Below, piece after piece: positions 12,757 to 23,637 of a DNA stretch of 64,000 nt; the first letter of the stretch is position 1, and every line of letters starts with the position of its first letter. Origin of the DNA: Hedera helix (lineage: Eukaryota > Streptophyta > Magnoliopsida > Apiales > Araliaceae). The notes under the pieces were generated by a model. That model did no database searches. It saw only the letters and a list, made by a program, of their open reading frames with translations, and was not told where the DNA came from. The translations under genes and the position numbers were made by a program. The stretch spans positions 1,297,501-1,361,500 of the forward strand of contig OX359265.1 in the NCBI GenBank assembly GCA_947179155.2, written 5' to 3'.

Positions 12757-13332
12757 TAAATATAAAATAAGACAAAACTTAATTTTTTTGGTCTTTGTCT
12801 TTGGTCTTTAATATAAGACTAAAATTTAACTACTACTAAAACACTTTTTAAAATTTTCCTAATTTTATTTGATTTATTTTAAATTGGCTTAGAACTATAT
12901 CTATATAAATATAGGCTTAAAATTTAATTAATTAGAACCAAACTCTTTCTATGCTACTAGAAATTAAAACTCTATCTTACAAAATGAATTAATTAGATCC
13001 AAAACTCTATTATCTTTGGTCCTAAAATTTATACTACTTGAACCAAAACTCTTTTTGTACTCCTAAAAAATTAAAACTCTATCTCCACATCCATAAATTA
13101 TCACACCCATCTCCCATAAATATCATATATTAATCAATCATATAATTAAATTAGTAAAGAAATTAAAATATAAATATAATTTTATTTCAAGTATAATAAT
13201 TTTATATGTAAACTATTATTTATAAAAATCATCTTGTATAGTACTAAATTGTTACTATTATTAATCAATCATATAATTAAATCAGTAATGAAAGGAATAA
13301 GACAAGTGCTTTGCACCGGATATACATGCTAG
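12757..13332 (+). mobile_element. Helitron-like 3' part (element B)
   Basis: Ends with a short hairpin GTGC-TTT-GCAC (13306-13316), then GGATATACATG and CTAG (13329-13332) followed by T, a close relative of the 3' end of element A. The AT-rich body shares phrases with element A (ATTAATCAATCATATAATTAAA, TTACTATTATTAA). A possible 5' end is at 8689 (A, then TCTATATTATAATTA), which would put element A inside element B; that link is inference. Confidence 0.5.
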
Positions 13333-14038
13333 TTATTTTAATTTAAGAGAATTTTGACATTTCACCATTTTAACTAAGGGAAAAGATAATCTAGGGTAGC
13401 TTTAGTCAAATTTGGCTAAAATTATTTAATAAAATGACGTAAATTTATATAAAATTTATAATTAATGTTTTTTTTTATTATAAACCCTTAAAAAGAAAAA
13501 CTTAACCCTAAGAGGTAAAATTACATTATTTTGTTAAGTTACCTTAGCTAAATTTGATTAAGACACTATCTTAAATAACATTTTTTCTTTTATTGACGAT
13601 TGTTTCGATATTTGCCTATTTTATAAATCAAAATTACTGTCGTATTAGGTATAGTAGACACATAAACCCTTTTTCCAATATATATTTGTTATGTTCACAT
13701 ACAAATGTCATTTTTACTATGTAAAACACCAGGTATTCAACAATAATCAAGTCACCATAAAAGGAAGGAATAAAGTAAATTATCTAAAAGTTTAAATAAA
13801 CCTGTAAACTTAAAAAAGAACAGCTACGGTTCTTGTTAATCAACAATACTATAAAACAAACAAAGCCAGGCCACCTTTCTATAAAAAAACAACTCCTCAT
13901 GCAAGAAACATTACTTAGTTGTTGAATCACCAAGGTTGCATGCCCCAAAATCCCACAAACTTTCCCCACATAAAAGCACCAAAAATATCCACAAACACAA
14001 AATTAGCCCTCAGCTAGCAGCTAAGAACAATATCCAAC
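13333..14038. other. Intergenic, upstream of the FAS1 gene
   Basis: AT-rich, with no gene recognised. The last 100 bases become C/A-rich (13940-14038), which fits a 5' UTR of the gene that starts at 14039. No certain TATA box was picked out. Confidence 0.5.
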
Positions 14039-14803
14039 ATGGCCCCTTCCATGCCTTTTTCCCTTGTACTAACACTCCTCTTCCAAATATTCTTATCGTC
14101 ATCATCATCAATTGCTGCTACTTCTACTAACCAAGACCTCCTTATAGCCATTCAAGAGATGCAAAGAGCAACTTATTTCACTTACGTCGTACTAATCAAC
14201 ATGACTCCTGAAAATTTATTTCAGGGGAACATCACATTTTTAATGCCTAATGACCGAATTTTAGCTAATACAACTTTTCCCCAAAACGATGTTGCTGATT
14301 TCTTACTCCGCCATTCGATCCCAACCCCTTTGCTGTTCGATCACTTGCAACATTTTCCCACAGGCTCAATGCTTCCAACTTCAAAACCCCATGTCATGCT
14401 CCGGGTTAGTAATTATGGTAGGAGGCAATTTTTTCTTAACCATGTTCAGATTACTAGTCCGAATATTTGTACTGCTGGATCCTCAATTAGATGCCATGGT
14501 ATAGACCGGGTAATAGTTGAATCCGGGGGCTATAATAGTCCTCCGATTTCTTCACCTGCTTGTTCGGTTAATTCTACAATTAGTCCTCCGGTCATTCCAC
14601 CACCGCCTCTGGCAGAAGCGGGGCAGCCCACCCCTGCATTATTGCCCGTAGTACCTCTAGATGGGGATCTGAATTTGATTCCTCCGGTGGCCCCCGCCAA
14701 GAGTCCGGAAAAGTCGGCTTGTTCCGGTCAGTTTTCCGGTGGGGGAGTACTTGAATCCGTAATGATTTGTGTTTTGGTAGCAACAAAGTTGTTTACTACA
14801 TAG
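14039..14803 (+). CDS. Fasciclin-like (FAS1-domain) arabinogalactan-type cell-surface protein
   Basis: A 254-residue single-exon secreted protein with one FAS1 domain, probably a cell-wall or membrane-anchored adhesion glycoprotein. The N-terminus has a hydrophobic signal peptide (about residues 1-27). FAS1 features follow: ITFLMPNDRIL (H1-like box), DFLLRHSIPTPLLFDHL ([Y/F]H-like region), FPTGSMLPT, then a second conserved stretch ending GIDRVIV. There are several N-glycosylation sequons, for example NMT, NIT, NTT and NST. The C-terminal third is Pro-rich with AGP-like motifs (SPPISSPA, SPPVIPPPPLAEA, QPTPALLP). It ends in a hydrophobic tail (SVMICVLVATKLF), which suggests a GPI-anchor signal. 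It resembles the short divergent plant FLA proteins. The ATG at 14039 is the first in frame and precedes the signal peptide directly. No promoter motif is claimed. Confidence 0.85.
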   Translation: MAPSMPFSLVLTLLFQIFLSSSSSIAATSTNQDLLIAIQEMQRATYFTYVVLINMTPENLFQGNITFLMPNDRILANTTFPQNDVADFLLRHSIPTPLLFDHLQHFPTGSMLPTSKPHVMLRVSNYGRRQFFLNHVQITSPNICTAGSSIRCHGIDRVIVESGGYNSPPISSPACSVNSTISPPVIPPPPLAEAGQPTPALLPVVPLDGDLNLIPPVAPAKSPEKSACSGQFSGGGVLESVMICVLVATKLFTT

Positions 14804-14890
14804 TCTGTCAAATTTTGAATTTTTTTAATGTCTAGATGATGTTTGGAATGTTAATTAATATATATGAATATCCTAACATTCTACAAATAA

Positions 14891-14964
<74 letters not shown>

Positions 14965-16398
14965 TGTGATTGATAAAGTAGTTGAGAGAGAAAATAAAAG
15001 TTATTAAGTTTAAAAAGTAACGGGTGATTCTATGTAAGGGTAAATTCAGAAATTTTAAAAAGTTTCATTTTGGAGTTTACACCAAAACAATTGTCTAATT
15101 CTCTCCCGCTTTATAATATAGATAATAAATAGTATAAAATCGTATTTCAATTCTAAAATTATGTGATAATCCTTCAATACTAAAATTTTAAAAAATAAAC
15201 TATTTTCCATTTTTTTTTATTTTATTACAAAATCTTTCATCTATATTGTTACCATCATAATTATCTAACCACCGCCTCTTATTCTCATATATATTTTTTT
15301 ATAACTTAGTTAGTGTTTTTTAAAATTCATATTCTTGATACTAATATATAAGATTATACCTATTAGATAAATAGATGAATATATGAATATATAAACAAAT
15401 AAATAATTAATGTAAGGATGAATATTATCATTTATATTATATAAATAGATAAACTATTATTATAGATTTCTAAATTGATTTAATTTTTTATTAATAATTA
15501 GTTGTAAATTATTAGTTAATTAATATATTTTAGAAGGAAATATTTTTTTTTATAAAAATCATTCTACACAATATTAATAAATTATTCCTATAATTAATAT
15601 TTTAGTATAATATAATACCAAAAAATATAAATAATACAATAATTTTATTTAAAAAAACTTGTACTTTGCACGAGATCATGAGCTAGTTATTATATATAAC
15701 AAGAAGATCTTATCCAAATTAATTAAATTATTTTAGTTGGTCAACGAGTTAATCATGTATTCATCACCAGATACAATATATGTTTATGTTTATAATGTAC
15801 ATGCATATATTAAAAAACATATATAATGATTTTCATATACATACAAGACTTTAATTTCATATTCAATATATTAGTACTTACACATTATACTATTTATATT
15901 CAAATTATAATACCAAATGATACACACCACAATTTTAGATTGTATTATGATACTAGCTCATGTCTTACACAAATTATCAGTCTAGTTGATGATAAAAAAA
16001 TCGATACAAATATAAGATACAAAATGATGTGTACAATAATGATTGGTTATAGATATTGGACACACTCATATATGATGAAACCTTAATTAATTATAATCTG
16101 ACACATCATTTTGAATATATTTTTTTATGGTCATCTTTTGTGACATCAGCATTACTCTTCAATTAGTTTTAATCTTTTTAATTGATAAAGGGATATAAGT
16201 GTAACCTCCCATAAAATTAATAACCCTGCAAAATTCTCTCCTTTTCTCTAAGCTTCCTATTTTTTCTATTTTTTTTAATATTGTTTGTGGTTTTGTGTAT
16301 AATTTTTGTAAATAGACTACTCAGATAAAAAATGAGTAATAAATCATAAATATTTATATGGATATGTCAGATCATAAAATGATGTAAAAAAGTAGAGA
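14804..16398. other. Gene-free AT-rich stretch with (TA)n and a Helitron-like end
   Basis: A long TA microsatellite runs from about 14894 to 14962. The remainder is AT-rich and no gene was recognised. A Helitron-like terminus lies at about 15657-15686 and is listed separately. The 86-residue open frame at 15826 has no protein-like composition. Confidence 0.55.
15657..15686 (+). mobile_element. Helitron-like 3' terminus C
   Basis: CTTGTACTTTGCACGAG forms an imperfect hairpin, followed by ATCATGAG and CTAG (15683-15686), then T. The spacing matches elements A and B. A 5' end near 15100 (TCTCTCCCGCTTTATAATA) is possible but not followed up. Confidence 0.5.
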
Positions 16399-16822
16399 TC
16401 AAGGTGATTGTGGTGGTGGTGGTGATCCTGGCTGACAGCAACAATGTCTCAGAGGAGGAAGCACCGGTATGACTTCACCGAGGCAGGCACCCGCACGGTT
16501 CCCCGTCAATATGCAATAAAACTTGCATTCGTAGTTATCAAAATACTTCTCCGAAGACACGATTTTGGTGCACACCGGTTCTACATCTACCGTTGTAAAC
16601 AAACAAACAAACAATTAACCATATGTACTAGCTAGAATATATTTAATTTGGAACCAACAAAACTCTATATCATCTTTTTTAATTAGGATGTAGGTAATTA
16701 AAATCTATATACATACATGAGAGATGAGAGAGATTTTTACCAGCAAAACAACGACAGTCAAAGGAGAGATGGCACTACACATAATGATAAGGAAAAAGCA
16801 TATAAGGAAGTGGTTTGGGCAT
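16399..16822 (-). pseudogene. Defensin-like cysteine-rich peptide, broken copy
   Basis: This is a paralogue of the gene at 23053-23559. The exon-1 equivalent is 16741-16822 and exon 2 is 16399-16586, with GT-AG sites in the same places. Exon 1 has one extra C after CCACTT that shifts the signal-peptide frame and leads to a TAG 15 codons after the ATG. A further 5-bp net insertion restores the frame only after that stop. Exon 2 is still open and encodes DVEPVCTKIVSSEKY through GNRAGACLG to HCCCQPG. The second cysteine of the intact copy (IVCS) is serine here (IVSS), leaving seven instead of eight. Both changes point to lost function. A different start or exon structure could rescue expression but none was seen. 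Confidence 0.75.
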
Positions 16823-17127
16823 GGTGGTGATCGATGATATATATATATATATATATATGACTATCTATCTATATTTCTCTCTCTCTCTGTGTGTGTGTAT
16901 AGCCAGTAAATTAGCCCAAATGAGCCAATAGCAATTAATGGATTTATGAGGAATGCAATTTAAGGCGATGCTCTTTAATGAAATTTTTGTTCTGGTCAAA
17001 GGATTAGTTAGGGATATGCAATTCATGGGATTTAGCTTCACTTTATTACACATTCCCTTAATACACCATATTTTTATAATTTTAAATAGTATAATTAAAA
17101 TTAATACCGGTATATTAAATTATACTA

Positions 17128-17410
17128 CTCTCTCCGTTCCTTAATATATGATATTTTTGAGTTGTGTACAAGTATTAAGGAAATAATTATATAGCATTAA
17201 ATATCATATTAATTGTCTATATTATCTTTGCATTAGAATAAGAGAGTTTTACTTATTAGATAGAAAGTAATTAGAGAACCAAAGTTATATTTAATACTTA
17301 GGATAATATTAAAAACTAAGTAATTAATACTTACTTAAAATTCTCAAACGATAAATATTAAGGGACAAAAATACTTTTTTAAAACGACATTTAAAAATAG
17401 ACAAAAGGAG
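17128..17410. mobile_element. Stowaway-like MITE (Tc1/mariner type)
   Basis: Inverted ends CTCTCTCCGTTCCTTAATA and, in reverse, CTCCTTTTGTCTATTTTTA, flanked by TA on both sides (17126-17127, 17411-17412). The CTCYCTCCG-type end and TA target duplication are Stowaway hallmarks. Length is 283 bp with no coding sequence. Confidence 0.75.
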
Positions 17411-19765
17411 TATTAAGTAGTATAATTGTGCCAAAAATAAAAGTAATCGGATACTTTTTTTTACTAAAATTTTAGTGGTTAAAAATTTCTTTAAAACTTT
17501 TAAAGGTAAAAATATTTTTAATAATTTTTTATTTTTGGTATGATTAATCTTAATACCATCAACTATTTATTAACATATTTTGAACATTTATAACGTAATT
17601 ATTAAAATCAAATAATTAGTGTGTTGGATGGAATTAGAGCGAGGATAAAATGGATGGGAGTCGGTCCCAATTCAAAAAAATATGTCAAAATTAATATTTT
17701 AAAGAAATTTTAGGTAGTTCAATATAAATACTTATTGATTCTTAAAAATGGGAATAAAAGATTAAAAAAAATTTGTGGCAACTTTTATTGGTCATTTCCC
17801 GAACAAGGAATGATATGACGTCTAAGAGAATTAAAAATTTATTATGGATGAATGACTTGCACAATAACGATTATACGGGTGGGTCCATTGATGAAATTTA
17901 ATATTTCAACTGTTTTAATTATACAATTATTGTTGTGTTTTAAAAATATATTTTTACTCAAAATTAAGATAATTTATTAATAATTATGAAACGATATTTT
18001 TTACGATAAGTAATTTTTTTTTTCTAATGTAGTTTTACAATATACTAATCATTATATTAACTAAAGTTAAAAGAATTTATATTAAATTTAAATTTAAAAA
18101 AATAATAAATTTTAAAAATTAATAATAATAATATATTTTAAAATATTAGTGATTCTGTACTATATAGCTGTCTAATAAATTTCCTCATAAGACTGAAATG
18201 GGTACCAGTTTATGAGAATTAAATTTAAAGACTACATTTGTGACGACCCCAAATCCGGGTTCCTTTAACCCTGGACCTGGTTCATCACTATACATCATCT
18301 TCATACACGTTCTATAACTAATGCGGAATATATAAACATAAATTGTTTATTCTACAACATTTCCCAAGGTTTCTAACCTTAACTTACATATATACCTTTA
18401 GGTTCATAAAAAGGTTTACAAATTACTTACATCATATAACAATTTAGTTATAATGCATAACACTATAATCTTGTCTGTTGCTTCTGTCTCCGTCTCTCCT
18501 TGGACATTCGTATTATTCTGAAATTTGTTATCATGATATAGCAAGAGTGAGCAACGACTTTGCTCAGCAAGTTTAAATATAATAACGATATATCATGATT
18601 GAAAGAAAGAACAAGCTTTTGAATTTTCAACAATATAATAATTGTGAAAGAGTACGAGTCATAATTTCAATACTTGAATGACTGAATAAATAAATGTTGA
18701 GTGTCAATAATGACCATGAACAATTTTAACTGAACCTTATGGTAATGAAGGTGATCAGCCTTTCATACCTGATGAACACATGCAACAAGCACTATGTGCG
18801 AATCAACAATTTAAAGATGTGGAATAATTATACAGAATTAAACCATAGCATGCTTGAAACGTAATAACTTGAATTTGAGTTAGGGACTTGAACAACAAAA
18901 TAATATATCCTGCTCGAATATAAATTGAGTAGGGTTTAGGAAACTTGCTCAAAATAAAGTTTGAAGGTAGGAAACTTGCCTGTCTGCTCAGCTACAATAA
19001 ATGTCTAGCTTTAACTAACTGGCTTTGAAAGACCTAACATTAATAAAGTTGGTCTAATAATTAGTACAACGTATTTGTACAACTAAACGCTCATTAAGGA
19101 ACTTATCTACCACTCATAAGTACTAACACATGATATACATCAGTCAAACAATATCATTAACCTTATAGACCCTCAATCATATTAGGTTAATAATTTAATA
19201 AGTTAGAAAATAATTTTCTCATGTGTGAAACACTTATTAAACTATTAAACAATTTATTATAATTGTTTAAACAAAAGAATTAAAAGGCAATTTCTTTATT
19301 TCATTTAATTACTATTTAATATTAATTAAATAGTAAGTAATTAACTAATTTTAGTTATTATTTAATAATAACTTACTAGATTTATTTATTATTTAAAATT
19401 AATCAAATAATAAATAATTATATTATATTAAAAATAATCAAATATCTTTAGTTATTATTTAAGAATAAATAATAACTAATTAACAAGATTCATTTATTAT
19501 TTAAAGTAAATTAAATAATAAATAATACAATTATATAGTAAATACCCAAATATCATTAGTTATTATTTAATAATAAATAATAACTAACTAAATTTATTTA
19601 TTATTTAAAGTTAATCAAATAATAAATAATTAAGTAATCAATCTTAGTTGTCTTTAATTATTATTTAATAGTAATTAAATAATAATTAATTAATTTATCA
19701 TCCTTGTTTATTATTTAATATTAATTAAATAATAATTAATTTAATCATAAATTCAGAAGATATAA

Positions 19766-20145
19766 TATTAAACTAACTAGATTAATATTTAACATTTAAA
19801 TATTAATCCTAAATACTTATTATATTTGGAAAAATATAACATTAAACTAACTAGATTAATATTTACAACATTTAAATATTAATCCTAAATACTTATTATA
19901 TTTGAAAAATATAATATTAAACTAACTAGATTAATATTTACAACATTTAAATATTAATCCTAAATACTTATTATATTTGAATAATATAATATTAAACTAA
20001 TCTTGATTAATATTTACAACATTTAAATATTAATCCTAAATACTTATTATATTTGAAAAATATAATATTAAACTAACTAGATTAATATTTACAACATTTA
20101 AATATTAATCCTAAATACATATTATATTTGAAAAATATAATATTA
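19766..20145. repeat. 75-bp tandem repeat, five units, inside the large LTR
   Basis: Units start ATTAAACTAACTAGATTAAT at about 19767, 19841, 19916, 19991 and 20067. Each continues with TTAAATATTAATCCTAAATA and TTATATTTGAAAAATATAA-like blocks. Identity between units is very high; the first lacks 3 bp and the fourth has a small change (TAATCTTGATT). Upstream, 19290-19740 holds a looser AT-rich repeat built on TTATTATTTAATAATAAATA. Confidence 0.88.
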
Positions 20146-20234
20146 TATACCTAAATATCATTTTTGTATTATTATTATTTTTGTTATAATTTTAAATTAA
20201 TTTTTAAACATTTAAATTAATTAAAATTATCCAG

Positions 20235-20520
20235 AATGGCAATTCTGTAATTAAGTCGAAAAACTGATACGAGGGCAATTTCGTAATTACGCAGAAAAAG
20301 ACCGGAGGGGCAGTATCGTAATTTCCGGAAAAATCAGTTACCGCGCATTGCGCGCGCCGTCAAACTATATTCCCAAAACGGCGCCGTTTTAATGTCACCG
20401 AAACTGGCTTCCGCGCATAACGCGCGGAAGAAATTTTCATTCGCCCAAAACGACGTCGTATTATAGCGCGTCTGGCGGTAAACAGTAGCTCGCGCATTGC
20501 GCGGACAGTGGTTTTTTTCT
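20235..20520. repeat. CpG-rich cassette with palindromes in the LTR
   Basis: A GC-rich island in otherwise AT-rich DNA. It holds AAAACGGCGCCGTTTT (20375-20390, perfect 16-bp palindrome), ACGACGTCGT (about 20451-20460, palindrome), and repeated CGCGCATTGCGCG / CGCGCATAACGCGCG motifs. ACGGCGCCGT is shared with the palindrome at 9094-9118 in the sister LTR. It lies upstream of the purine-rich leader in neither element's coding sense. It may be a U3- or chromatin-related module; the function is unknown. Confidence 0.7.
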
Positions 20521-23052
20521 TCTTCCAAGCAGATTGTGAACAGTAACTTTAATACACCACTTTAATAAAAATACACCTTCAAGTAAGCTTTAAAAATCCA
20601 AAAAAAATTTACCAATCACTTAATATCAATTTATAACATGAAAATTTAATTTTTCATGATTTAATATTAAAATTTTTTTATAAAAATTTTTACATCACAT
20701 AAACTACCACAAATCATAACTTTTTGTGTATAACTCCATTTTGAGTGATTCAAACTTTGTTTTTCTCATGATTTAATGTTCTATAATATTATAACATTAA
20801 ATCTAAATATTATAAAATTTTATTTTTGGACATTAATTCCAAAACTTGTTTACACACTATTAAACACATATTTTAGCATACAAAATATACCAAAATACAA
20901 CCCAAGCATATTAAACTCAAGCATGGCATAAATATTACCACCATACATTATTAACTATATTAACATATTTATACTAACATGATAATTTATTTAATTTAAA
21001 AACAAAAGTATATTTAAAATAACCATTACCTCATTTTAATGGCTATCTTCATTTTTCTTCCAAACTAGGTTGTGAAAGAATATCTCATGATCCAAGAACT
21101 CCTTCTCCTTCCTTATCCTTGCTCTCAAATATTTTCTCTCTAATTTGAAAAGTGATAGAAGAAAAAAATGACTAACATTTCTCTCTCTCTAATGACTTAA
21201 GTCTTTCATAATGTATAGATATATATCTTATATCTATGAATTTAGACCAACACAAGTTAGCTCTTGGATACTTACACAAGGAAATTAACCCATGCCTTAG
21301 TTGGTGAGGATTTTGTGGAAAAAGTCTCACCAAAAATCAAAAGAAGCAACCTAATTATTAAATAATTAAATAATAAAATAAAAAAAGAAATCATCTCACC
21401 CACTCTTTCTCCTCCTTGCCGGCTGATGGCTCTCTTTCTTGTCCCAAAATTAGTGTCACAAACTCACTTTTTAATAATTAATAAGTTATATAATTGTTTT
21501 TTTCCAAGTGGGCCAATTATTGGGCTTTAATTTAAAATACCAATTGGGCTTCTATTAAATTGTTTGGGCTACTAAATTGTCAAATTTTATTATTCTCCAC
21601 TTGGGCTACTAATTGACCCATGTTGGGCTAATTTAATAATTTACACATTAATTATTCAATCCATGATTAAATAAATAATTATATTGAATAAATAATGAAA
21701 TACTCTAACCCATTAGTATTAATTACTAAATGGACTAATAATATTATTAATAATATTTTACATTATTTACATTAATTAATTATCATATTAATTAATTTAT
21801 AAAAATTTAATTCACTCATTATATTCAATTTAATTGAATATTTAATTAATGACAACTTGTCAATTATTTTGATATTTAAAACTTTAGAGTGTGTTCGCTA
21901 ATAATAATATATATAAACTATATATATTATTTATACACATTACTTTACCTCAAAACAATTTCACAATAAATTATGAAATTAAAATAAATACAATATATAA
22001 TTTAATATATATTATTTAGGCCATAAATTAAATTATTTAATACATTTACATTAAATAATTCATTTCTCATCAATTATGGAAATAATTCCATTTACCCGAA
22101 AATACATTAAAATAATAATATATTTACTCAATTTCTTATTTAAATAATTTATTTAATTATTTAATTAATATTACACAAATAATTGTATAATTAAATTTCT
22201 CACTCTCATAAATCATTTACAATGATTTATTTAATTATAGAATATATTCATTTAATATATTCAATTACTATTTAAAATTACTTAATTAATTTAATCCCTT
22301 TATATATATGTACATATATGTGAAATTAAATGTTGTACATATATACAATTATTAATCTCCCTTAATTAATTCAACTACTTTATATAATTTATAATTATAT
22401 AATTTACATAATTATTCCTCACAAATAATTTATCAATAATTTACATAAATATTGATTAATGAGTATAATCAATATAATAACTAAATTAATTCCACAATTA
22501 ACCTTTTAATTCAATTCAGATTAATTTAATATTAATCTATCTAATTATCACAATTTAATTAATCATTAAATTATGTTACTAAATATGCACACATATATAT
22601 ATATTCATATAAATACATATTTAATTTACACGCAACCACGTCGCATAATTACATAACTCCGCTAATTAAATTATCTTAATCTAATTAGACTTGCTATTAG
22701 CCAAGTTTATTGAATTATCACTTTACTTGCTAAGATATCAAAAATTTTGATATCACCATATCTAAGTTAGTCCGTTAAATTTAATTTGGACCTCTATTTA
22801 TCTATCACTACTAGGTTATCAAACTCCAACCTTTATTAAATATTAAATATTTTATTTCTAATTCATTTAAATATCCGGGATATTACAACATTACATTGTG
22901 AGAGTTAAATGAGCGCCAACACAAACAAATAATAGGGAAAAGGGGATCTAGCTCTCAGGGATGCTGTAGGCTAATGCTTAAATAAAATAATAAATCATAA
23001 ATATTTTTAGAGATCAGAGCATAAATTAAAAAGAAATAAAAGGAGTTGAGAT

Positions 23053-23559
23053 TTATGATGATTGTGGCGGTGATCCTGGCTGGCAGCAACACCGTCTCAG
23101 AGGAGGACGCAACGGTATGACTTGGCCGAGGCACGCACCCGCACGGTTCCCCATCAATACGCAATAAAGCTTGCATTCATCGTTACCAAACTTATCCGAA
23201 CACACGATTTTGGAGCACACCGGTTCCACATCTACATTATAAACAAACAATTAACCATATACTTTAGAGTTGTTTTGGCACCAACAAAAATGACATAAGT
23301 ACGTAATTAAGCAGCAGTATTAAGTACGTGTTTGGTTATTCATTATGTATTATCGCTAAAAGTAGTTTATTTTAAATGCAACTTATTTAAGTGTGATGCG
23401 TTTATAAATATAAATACATCAAATACTATCAGTACAAACGTTGCAAACGCAGAAATCGGACAAATTTAAATGAGAGATTATACCAGCAACGACGATCAAC
23501 GGAGCGAAAGAAGTAAAAAGAATGATAAGGAAAAAGCATATAAGAAGTGGTCTGGCCAT
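23053..23559 (-). CDS. Defensin-like (DEFL) secreted cysteine-rich peptide
   Basis: An 84-residue secreted peptide of unknown exact role. Plant DEFL peptides act in defence or in cell-cell signalling. Exon 1, 23484-23559, encodes a 25-residue signal peptide (MARPLLICFF... to LIVVA) and ends in phase 1. Exon 2, 23053-23231, encodes the mature peptide starting DVEPVCSKIVCS. The intron (23232-23483) is GT-AG. This signal-peptide exon plus single mature exon layout is typical of DEFL genes. Eight cysteines: VC, VC, EC, YC, AC and a final CCC, with GNRAGACLG between. The exact subfamily was not recognised, and another small cysteine-rich family is possible. The reading frame is intact, unlike its paralogue about 6.7 kb away. 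Upstream DNA of both copies is also alike (for example GGTAAATTAGCCCAAATGAG). Confidence 0.8.
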
Positions 23560-23600
23560 GGTGTTGATGATTTATACGTATCTTTATTTATCTCTCCGTA

Positions 23601-23637
<37 letters not shown>

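Larger units (their letters stand above)
18239..22887 (-). mobile_element. Large solo-LTR-like element, 4,649 bp, with perfect 5-bp target duplication
   Basis: Begins TGTGACGACCCCAAATCCGG and ends ATATCCGGGATATTACA. The flanks are ACATT (18234-18238) and ACATT (22888-22892), an exact 5-bp target duplication, which fixes the borders. Read in reverse, its end (GATTTGGGGTCGTCACA) matches the end of the element at 8924-11909 (GATTTGGGGGCGTCACA), so it is a minus-strand relative. On the minus strand a TATA-rich segment (about 21210-21240) is followed by a purine-rich leader ahead of the tandem arrays. No gag, pol or tRNA primer site was seen. It contains a 75-bp tandem array, other AT-rich repeats and a CpG-rich palindromic cassette. 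It is either a very large solo LTR or a LARD-type derivative. Confidence 0.8.

Noticed and set aside
16741..16822. Treating the first DEFL copy as functional with a different exon 1
   Set aside because: All three frames across this exon were checked by eye; none joins a start codon to exon 2 in frame without a stop.
20334..20528. 64-residue frame in the CpG-rich cassette
   Set aside because: It arises from the GC-rich palindromic repeats, not from a gene.
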